Origin: Thermoleophilia bacterium
GTDB lineage: Bacteria > Actinomycetota > Thermoleophilia > Gaiellales > Gaiellaceae
NCBI GenBank assembly: GCA_029858755.1
Contig: JAOUEK010000031.1
Span: 1-9,945, forward strand
Length of the DNA: 9,945 nt
Direction of reading: 5' to 3'
Shown here piece after piece: positions 5,975 through 9,945 of this stretch. Every line of letters starts with the position of its first letter. The stretch's first letter is position 1. Position numbers and translations under genes: made by a program. The notes beneath the pieces were generated by a model. The model did not search any database, had not been told where the DNA came from, and worked only from the letters and a program-made list of their open reading frames with translations.

Positions 5975-6255
5975 GGCACCGCCTCCCGCTGTCGCTCGCC
6001 TCGACGGTCGAGAGCAGGTCGGAGATCGTGATCCGGCACCAGCTCCCGACCGACGAGGCGGCGCTCCAGCGCCTCGTCGACCTGACGGGGCGGCGGCTGC
6101 CGGGCGGGCACCTGCTCGTGGCCGAGGCCGACGGAGAGCTCGTCGCCGTGGCCGGCGACGACGGCGCCACGCTCGGCGACCCGTTCCGGGTCACGGTCGA
6201 CGTGATCGAGTTGCTGCGCGTGCGCGCCGCGCAGCTCCGCGCTGTCGCCGCCTGA
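5971..6255 (+). CDS. Short GNAT-like protein lacking the acetyl-CoA binding core
   Basis: Protein of 94 residues starting at ATG 5971, which overlaps the stop codon of the small membrane peptide (ATGA). Residues 19-36 resemble strand 1/helix 1 of GNAT N-acetyltransferases (IVIRHQLPTDEAALQRLVDL). They are followed by a hairpin LLVAEADGELVAVAG (48-62), DGATLGDPFRVTVD (64-77) and a closing helix LLRVRAAQL (81-89). This layout matches the many small actinobacterial stubs annotated as GNAT family. The (Q/R)xxGx(G/A) pyrophosphate-binding loop of true acetyltransferases is absent, and at 94 residues the protein is shorter than an acetyltransferase (about 140-170). It is therefore unlikely to acetylate and may be a protein-interaction or ligand-sensing remnant. 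It is probably co-transcribed with the membrane peptide. The conserved GDPF..T segment argues for a genuine family rather than a random truncation. Confidence 0.68.
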   Translation: MRHRLPLSLASTVESRSEIVIRHQLPTDEAALQRLVDLTGRRLPGGHLLVAEADGELVAVAGDDGATLGDPFRVTVDVIELLRVRAAQLRAVAA

Positions 6256-6265
6256 GCGCCCGCCG

Positions 6266-6279
6266 CGGCCCAAGGGCCG
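6266..6279. repeat. Inverted repeat upstream of 3-hydroxyacyl-CoA dehydrogenase gene
   Basis: CGGCCC, AA, GGGCCG: 6-bp arms around a 2-nt centre. It sits where the -35 region of the TAGGAT promoter would be, and just after the stop of the GNAT-like gene. It could be an operator, part of a terminator, or chance. A 2-nt loop is too tight for a good RNA hairpin unless the inner pairs open. Confidence 0.3.
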
Positions 6280-6287
6280 GTCTCGTC

Positions 6288-6293
6288 TAGGAT
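6288..6293 (+). promoter_or_regulatory. -10 box (TAGGAT) near the start of the 3-hydroxyacyl-CoA dehydrogenase gene
   Basis: TAGGAT is followed by 8 nt and then GTG 6302. The predicted transcript would have no leader or 1-2 nt only. It implies that this gene is transcribed on its own rather than only by read-through from the GNAT-like gene 46 bp upstream. Confidence 0.5.
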
Positions 6294-6301
6294 CCCCGCT
6301 C

Positions 6302-7156
6302 GTGGCGGAGGTGCGCACGATCGGCGTCGTCGGCCTGGGGGCAATGGGGGCCGGGATCGCCCAGGTCTCGATCGAGGCGGGCTACGACGTCGTCGGCCGG
6401 GAGGTGTCGACCGGCCTCTGCGACGCTGCCGCCGGCCGCATCGGGCACTTCCTGACGAGGAAGGTCGAGAAGGGCCAGCTCGGGGCGCAGGCGAGGGACG
6501 CGGCCGTTGGGCGCCTGACGACGACCACTGCGCTCGACGACCTCGCGGCCTGCGACCTCGTGATCGAGGCCATCGTCGAGGAGCTCGGCGCCAAGCTGGA
6601 GCTGTTCGCGGAGCTCGAGCGGATCTGCCGGGCCGACGCGGTGCTGGCGACCAACACCTCGGCCCTCTCGGTGACAGAGATCGCAGCCGCCACGTCGTCG
6701 GCCGAGCGCGTGATCGGCATGCACTTCTTCAACCCGGCACCATTGATGCCGCTCGTCGAGATCGTCCGCGCGGAGCTCTCCTCGGACGACGCCTTCGAGA
6801 CCGGGTGCATCGTCGCCGAGCGCATGGGCAAGACGCCCGTCCGCTGCCACGACACGCCGGGCTTCGTCGTCAACCGGGTCCTGATCCCGTTGCTCAACGA
6901 CTGCATCCGGGTGCTCGACGAGGCGCGGGTGACCCCGGAGGACCTGGATACCGCGATGACCCGCGGCGCCGGCTGGCCCATGGGGCCCTGCACGCTCGTC
7001 GACCTCGTGGGCATCGATGTCCACGTGCACGCATCCGAGGCCCTGTACGAGAAGCTCCGCGAGCCGCGCATGGCGCCTCCCCCGCGCATCGTCGCCATGC
7101 GCAACGCGGGCCTCCTCGGCCGCAAGAGCGGCCGCGGCTTCTACACCTACGAGTAG
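6302..7156 (+). CDS. 3-hydroxyacyl-CoA dehydrogenase (short, single-function form)
   Basis: Complete 284-residue enzyme, the normal length of stand-alone 3-hydroxyacyl/3-hydroxybutyryl-CoA dehydrogenases (FadB2/PaaH/Hbd type). It oxidises 3-hydroxyacyl-CoA to 3-ketoacyl-CoA with NAD(P)+, or the reverse in butyrate or polyester synthesis. The N-terminal Rossmann domain has VVGLGAMGAGIAQ (9-21), and an acidic residue at the end of strand 2 (Glu34) suggests NAD preference. Catalytic-site residues are present: Ser120 in NTSALS, His141 in GMHFFNPAPLMPLVE, Glu153, and Asn191 in TPGFVVNR. The C-terminal helical domain has DLDTAMTRGAGWPMGP and ends GLLGRKSGRGFYTYE, the usual terminus. The start is GTG 6302. 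It supplies the substrate step before thiolase, but the thiolase gene is separated by lysR. Its 3' end overlaps the convergent antiporter gene by 10 bp. Confidence 0.95.
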   Translation: MAEVRTIGVVGLGAMGAGIAQVSIEAGYDVVGREVSTGLCDAAAGRIGHFLTRKVEKGQLGAQARDAAVGRLTTTTALDDLAACDLVIEAIVEELGAKLELFAELERICRADAVLATNTSALSVTEIAAATSSAERVIGMHFFNPAPLMPLVEIVRAELSSDDAFETGCIVAERMGKTPVRCHDTPGFVVNRVLIPLLNDCIRVLDEARVTPEDLDTAMTRGAGWPMGPCTLVDLVGIDVHVHASEALYEKLREPRMAPPPRIVAMRNAGLLGRKSGRGFYTYE

Positions 7157-8352
7157 GCCGTCGCGTCCGCGGTCCGCGTGTCGGGCAGACGGCGTGCCAG
7201 CGTCCGGAGCACCGGCGGCACGATCACGGTCGTCAGCACCGCCATGCCCACGATGATCGCGAAGGCCTCCTGCTGGAGCGCACCCGCATCGATGCCGATG
7301 CCGGCGACGATGATCCCGACCTCGCCGCGCGGCACCATGCCGACAGCGACGAAGAGCGCTTCCGACCGCGAGAGCCCACGGGCCCCGATGTACGCGCCGA
7401 GCAGCTTGGTCGCGACGGCGATGGCGGTGACCAGGGCGATCACGCCGACCACGGTCGGCCGCGCGTACTCGCCGAGGTCGAGCTGGAGCCCGATCGAGGC
7501 GAAGAAGAACGGAGCGAAGAACGCGTACAGCGGCGCCACCTCCTCCTCGATCGGATGCTGCTCCTTCGTCTCTGCGACCATCATCCCCGCGAGGAACGCC
7601 CCGATGATCGCCGCCAGCCCGATCTCGGCGGCCACCGCGGCGAGCCCTAAGCAGAGGATCACGGCGGGCAGCAGCGGCGACTCCGAGAAACGTGGGGCCT
7701 CGAGCACACGGGGGTACCGGCGCATCAGCCGCGTGCCGCCGAGCGCGAAGAAGCCGACGAAGGCGAAGGCCATGCCCGCCACCACGAGGAGCTCCACCAC
7801 GCTCGCGCCTCCGCCCACGGCGATGGCGCTGGCGACCGCGACCACCAGCATCGCGAGGATGTCGTCCACGACCGCAGCTCCCAGGATCGTTCGGCCCGAT
7901 CGCGTCTCCAGCGCGCCGATGCCGATCAGCACCGCGGACGTGATGCCGACGCTCGTGGCCACGAGCGCCGCGGCGAAGAAGAGCGAGGTGGCGGTGTCCT
8001 CTCCGCGCGCCGCCGCGAACGCGTAGCCCCCGGCGAAGGGCACGATCACCCCGAGCACGCCGACGAGCGCCGCGGAACGGCCCACCCCGAGTAGCTCGTG
8101 GATGCGGGTCTCCAGCCCGACCCAGAAGAGGATGAAGACGACGCCGAGCTCGGCGAACACGTCGATCACCTCTCCCGGCTCGACGAAGCCGAGCACTGCC
8201 GGCCCGACGATCACGCCGGCGAGGATCTCGCCGATCAGGGTGGGCTGGCCGAGGCGCTTGAAGAGCTCGTCGCCGACCTTCGCGGCGAGCAGGACGACGA
8301 ACAGGGCGAGCAGGGCGTCGGCGACGCCGGCCGATGCGGCGAGTGGCGTCAG
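7147..8352 (-). CDS. CPA2-family cation:proton antiporter (KefB/NapA-like, no RCK domain), probable CTG start
   Basis: Integral membrane antiporter of about 401 residues, exchanging Na+ or K+ for H+. From GTG 8214 the protein would be 355 residues and would begin in the middle of the family's first conserved motif. Reading upstream in frame adds LTPLAASAGV..., a first helix (about 10-24) and FKRLGQPTLIGEILAG, joining smoothly to VIVGPAVLGF. The added part contains no ATG, GTG or TTG, so the best start is CTG 8352, which overlaps the TGA of the CBS gene (CTGA) and has AAAGGG just upstream. With that start, the paired ion-site aspartates are about 163-164 (VVDDILA), the ATSVGITSAVL unwound helix is about 132-142, AIIGAFLAGMM about 248-258, and the PRGEVG motif about 341-346. 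It ends shortly after the last helix with no TrkA-N/RCK domain, so nucleotide sensing may come from the neighbouring CBS protein. Ion specificity is not readable. Confidence 0.88.
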   Translation of the reverse strand: MTPLAASAGVADALLALFVVLLAAKVGDELFKRLGQPTLIGEILAGVIVGPAVLGFVEPGEVIDVFAELGVVFILFWVGLETRIHELLGVGRSAALVGVLGVIVPFAGGYAFAAARGEDTATSLFFAAALVATSVGITSAVLIGIGALETRSGRTILGAAVVDDILAMLVVAVASAIAVGGGASVVELLVVAGMAFAFVGFFALGGTRLMRRYPRVLEAPRFSESPLLPAVILCLGLAAVAAEIGLAAIIGAFLAGMMVAETKEQHPIEEEVAPLYAFFAPFFFASIGLQLDLGEYARPTVVGVIALVTAIAVATKLLGAYIGARGLSRSEALFVAVGMVPRGEVGIIVAGIGIDAGALQQEAFAIIVGMAVLTTVIVPPVLRTLARRLPDTRTADATAYS

Positions 8353-8798
8353 CTGCCCTTTGTCCCGGGATCGAGTCGAGCGTGACAGAGCGCGGACACG
8401 GAGAGCATGCCCAGGAACCGCTCCTTCTCCACCACGGGGAGCGCCGGGTCGCCGGTGTGGAGGAACATCTCTGCCGCGTGCGTCTGGCTCTCTCCGGCGT
8501 CGAGCACGACGGGGGCCCGGGCGTACTCGCCGACTGGCTCGTGGCGCGCCCGCTCCGCCCGCTCGTGGAGGCCGGTCGCGTCGTCCGGGAGGAACGAGGT
8601 GTGATGCAGCTCCGCGAGGTAGCGCGGGAAGACCGCCCGCAGCACGTCGCTCTCGGCGATCACGCCGACCACCCGTCGCTGCTCGTCGAGGACGGCGAGC
8701 GCCGGCGCCTGCGCAGCCCAGAGCGCGGACACTGCCTCACCGAACGTTGCCGTGCGCGACACGGACGCATCGACCAGCTCGAGGTCGCGGAGCTCCAT
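8349..8798 (-). CDS. Stand-alone two-CBS-domain protein
   Basis: Protein of 149 residues made of a tandem CBS pair (Bateman module) and nothing else. CBS1 covers about 5-58: TATFGEAVSALWAAQAPALA, then VLDEQRRVVGVIAESDVLRA. CBS2 covers about 88-142: PVVLDAGESQTHAAEMF, then ALPVVEKERFLGMLSVSAL. A helical insert (YLAELHHTSF...HERAER) lies between them. CBS pairs bind AMP, ADP, ATP or related ligands and gate partner enzymes and transporters. ATG 8798 shares its A with the upstream TGA (TGATG), and its own stop overlaps the antiporter start, so it is translated between two transporters and is probably their shared cytoplasmic regulator (inference from position). The same frame stays open upstream to 8996, but that extension is Arg-rich, antisense-like and overlaps the transporter, so it is rejected. 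The short TKGS tail follows CBS2 directly. Confidence 0.9.
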   Translation of the reverse strand: MELRDLELVDASVSRTATFGEAVSALWAAQAPALAVLDEQRRVVGVIAESDVLRAVFPRYLAELHHTSFLPDDATGLHERAERARHEPVGEYARAPVVLDAGESQTHAAEMFLHTGDPALPVVEKERFLGMLSVSALCHARLDPGTKGS

Positions 8799-9945
8799 CA
8801 GAGGTGCACCAGCACGAGGTAGCCGGAGGCGATCACGAGCGAGAGCACGGTCACCGGCAACCCTACCGCGAGGAAGCGGAGGAACGACACGCGCCGGCCC
8901 GTGCGATCGAGGATGCCGGTGGCGGCGACGTTGGCCGCTGCCGCGATCATCGTCGCGTTCCCCCCGAAGCAGGCACCGAGCGAAAGCGACCACCACAGGC
9001 CGTCGTCGAACTCCGGCCCCTGGATGCGGTCGACGACCGGGAGCATCGCGGTCGTGAAGGGGATGTTGTCGACCACCGCGGATCCCGCGGCGGCGCCCCA
9101 GAGGATCACCATCCCCTGCGTCAGGCTCGAGTCACCGGTGATGTCGGCGAGCCAGTCCGAGACGTCGTCGACCACACCGCGCTCGACCAGGCCGCCGACC
9201 ATCACGAACAGCCCGACGAAGAAGAACAGCGTCGCCCATTCGACGCGCTCGAGCGCCTTCTCCACGTCCGACGCGGCGACGAAGAGCATCACCGTGGCGC
9301 CGGCGAGGGCGACCACCGCCGGCTCGACATGGAGCGGCACGTGTAGGAAGAAGGCGATGATCGTTCCCAGCAGCACGGCGAGCGTGCGCTTCACCTTCGT
9401 CGCCTGACGCAGGTCGCGCGCCGGATCGATGCGCTCGATCTCCGCCGCCCGCTCGGGGTCGACGCGGAGGGACCGGCGGAAGACGAGCGCGAGCGTTCCG
9501 GTTACCGCGACCAGCGTGACCATCGACACGGGCGCGAGGTTGACGATGAAGTCGTTGAAGGACAGCTCCTCGCGGTGCGAGCCGATGAGGATGTTGGGAG
9601 GGTCGCCGATCAGGGTCGCAGTGCCGCCCACGTTGCTCGCGATCACCTCGGTGAGCACGAGCGGGATCGCGGCGATGCGCAGCACGTCCGCGAGCAGCAG
9701 CGTGATCGGCACCACGAGCAGGATCGCCGTGAGGTTGTCGAGGAAGGCGCTGAGCACGCCCGTCATCCCTGCCAGCAGGAAGAGCAGCGCCACCGGGTTG
9801 CCGCGCGACAGCTGCGCCACCCGCAGCGCGAGGTAGGTGAAGACGCCGGTCGGCTCGACGAGGCCGACGATGATCATCATCCCCGCCAGCAGGCCGAGGG
9901 TTGCCCAGTCGATCGACTCGATCGCCTGCTCCTGGTCGAGGATGC
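8798..9945 (-). CDS. ArsB/NhaD/P-protein-type (ion transporter superfamily) membrane transporter, 5' end outside window
   Basis: Partial gene: 382 residues are visible and the N-terminal 40-60 are missing. The family includes arsenite exporters (ArsB), Na+/H+ antiporters (NhaD), the human P protein and dicarboxylate carriers. The two inverted-repeat halves can be seen directly. IDWATLGLLAGMMIIVG (about 11-27) pairs with VEWATLFFFVGLFVMVGG (about 234-251). AFLDNLTAILLVVP (about 66-79) pairs with AVVDNIPFTTAMLP (about 289-302). IASNVGGTATLIGDPPNI (about 101-118) pairs with GACFGGNATMIAAAANVA (about 323-340). The DPPN motif and the re-entrant hairpin loops with DN are hallmarks. A charged cytoplasmic loop (PERAAEIERIDPARDL, about 163-178) joins the halves. 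The stop TGA overlaps the CBS gene start. Arsenite-specific features are not evident and no arsR/arsC neighbours are seen, so Na+/H+ or an organic anion is as likely. The substrate is undetermined. Confidence 0.9.
   Translation of the reverse strand, partial: ILDQEQAIESIDWATLGLLAGMMIIVGLVEPTGVFTYLALRVAQLSRGNPVALLFLLAGMTGVLSAFLDNLTAILLVVPITLLLADVLRIAAIPLVLTEVIASNVGGTATLIGDPPNILIGSHREELSFNDFIVNLAPVSMVTLVAVTGTLALVFRRSLRVDPERAAEIERIDPARDLRQATKVKRTLAVLLGTIIAFFLHVPLHVEPAVVALAGATVMLFVAASDVEKALERVEWATLFFFVGLFVMVGGLVERGVVDDVSDWLADITGDSSLTQGMVILWGAAAGSAVVDNIPFTTAMLPVVDRIQGPEFDDGLWWSLSLGACFGGNATMIAAAANVAATGILDRTGRRVSFLRFLAVGLPVTVLSLVIASGYLVLVHL

Noticed and set aside
5856..6290. Plus-strand open frame starting at ATG 5856 overlapping the small peptide and the GNAT-like gene
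   Set aside because: Becomes an Arg/Ala-rich shadow; the two shorter frames joined by ATGA have a hydrophobic helix and a conserved GDPF segment instead.
8799..8996. Upstream extension of the CBS protein to 8996
   Set aside because: Arg/His-rich translation antisense in character, overlapping the transporter; the TGATG junction gives a natural start.
8102..9346. Plus-strand open frame of 414 codons opposite the transporter/CBS/antiporter genes
   Set aside because: Low-complexity Arg/Ala/Pro-rich shadow; the minus-strand genes carry clear family motifs and overlapping starts and stops.
8798..9945. Calling the transporter an arsenite efflux pump (arsB)
   Set aside because: The fold matches the superfamily, but there is no arsenic gene neighbour and no arsenite-specific evidence.

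Overview
This high-GC window with strongly GC-biased third codon positions is densely packed. It looks like a chromosomal segment from an actinobacterium. The gene set points to the Thermoleophilia (Gaiellales/Solirubrobacterales) or a related soil lineage: a PafB-type WYL regulator, a zinc-ribbon/TM/SPOR protein, a GNAT-like stub ending in a 'DPF..T.D...LLR.RAAQL' pattern, and several promoters whose -10 box sits about 6 nt before the start codon. The taxonomic call is inference from gene style, not from a marker gene. No rRNA, tRNA, CRISPR, insertion sequence or phage gene was seen.

Layout. (1) 1-209, minus: N-terminus of a PafB/PafC-like WYL regulator, cut by the window edge. (2) 295-756, minus: uncharacterised protein with a C-terminal Cys3His zinc motif, behind a good sigma70-type promoter with an 8-bp direct repeat at its -35 box. 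(3) 896-1833, minus: two genes overlapping by 4 bp, a coiled-coil/zinc-ribbon protein and a zinc-ribbon/TM/SPOR protein. (4) 1888-3315, minus: NAD(P)-dependent aldehyde dehydrogenase. (5) 3316-3638: divergent intergenic region rich in dyad symmetry. (6) 3639-4805, plus: thiolase. (7) 4869-5816, minus: LysR regulator converging on the thiolase. (8) 5864-6255, plus: a 36-residue membrane peptide overlapping (ATGA) a 94-residue GNAT-like stub, divergent from lysR. (9) 6302-7156, plus: 3-hydroxyacyl-CoA dehydrogenase. (10) 9945-7147, minus: three overlapping genes for an ArsB/NhaD/P-protein-type transporter (5' end outside the window), a stand-alone two-CBS protein and a CPA2/KefB-type cation:proton antiporter.

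Function. Thiolase, 3-hydroxyacyl-CoA dehydrogenase and aldehyde dehydrogenase suggest acyl-CoA/aldehyde catabolism, but they are separate transcription units and no enoyl-CoA hydratase or acyl-CoA dehydrogenase is present. The transporter/CBS/antiporter cassette is the clearest multi-gene unit and plausibly couples ion homeostasis to an adenine-nucleotide sensor.

The points most worth following are the repeated TAGNNT-N6-start arrangement (leaderless transcription), the antiporter whose N-terminal helix can only be reached from a CTG start overlapping the preceding stop codon, the transporter-CBS-antiporter cassette, and the small membrane peptide coupled to a GNAT-like stub.
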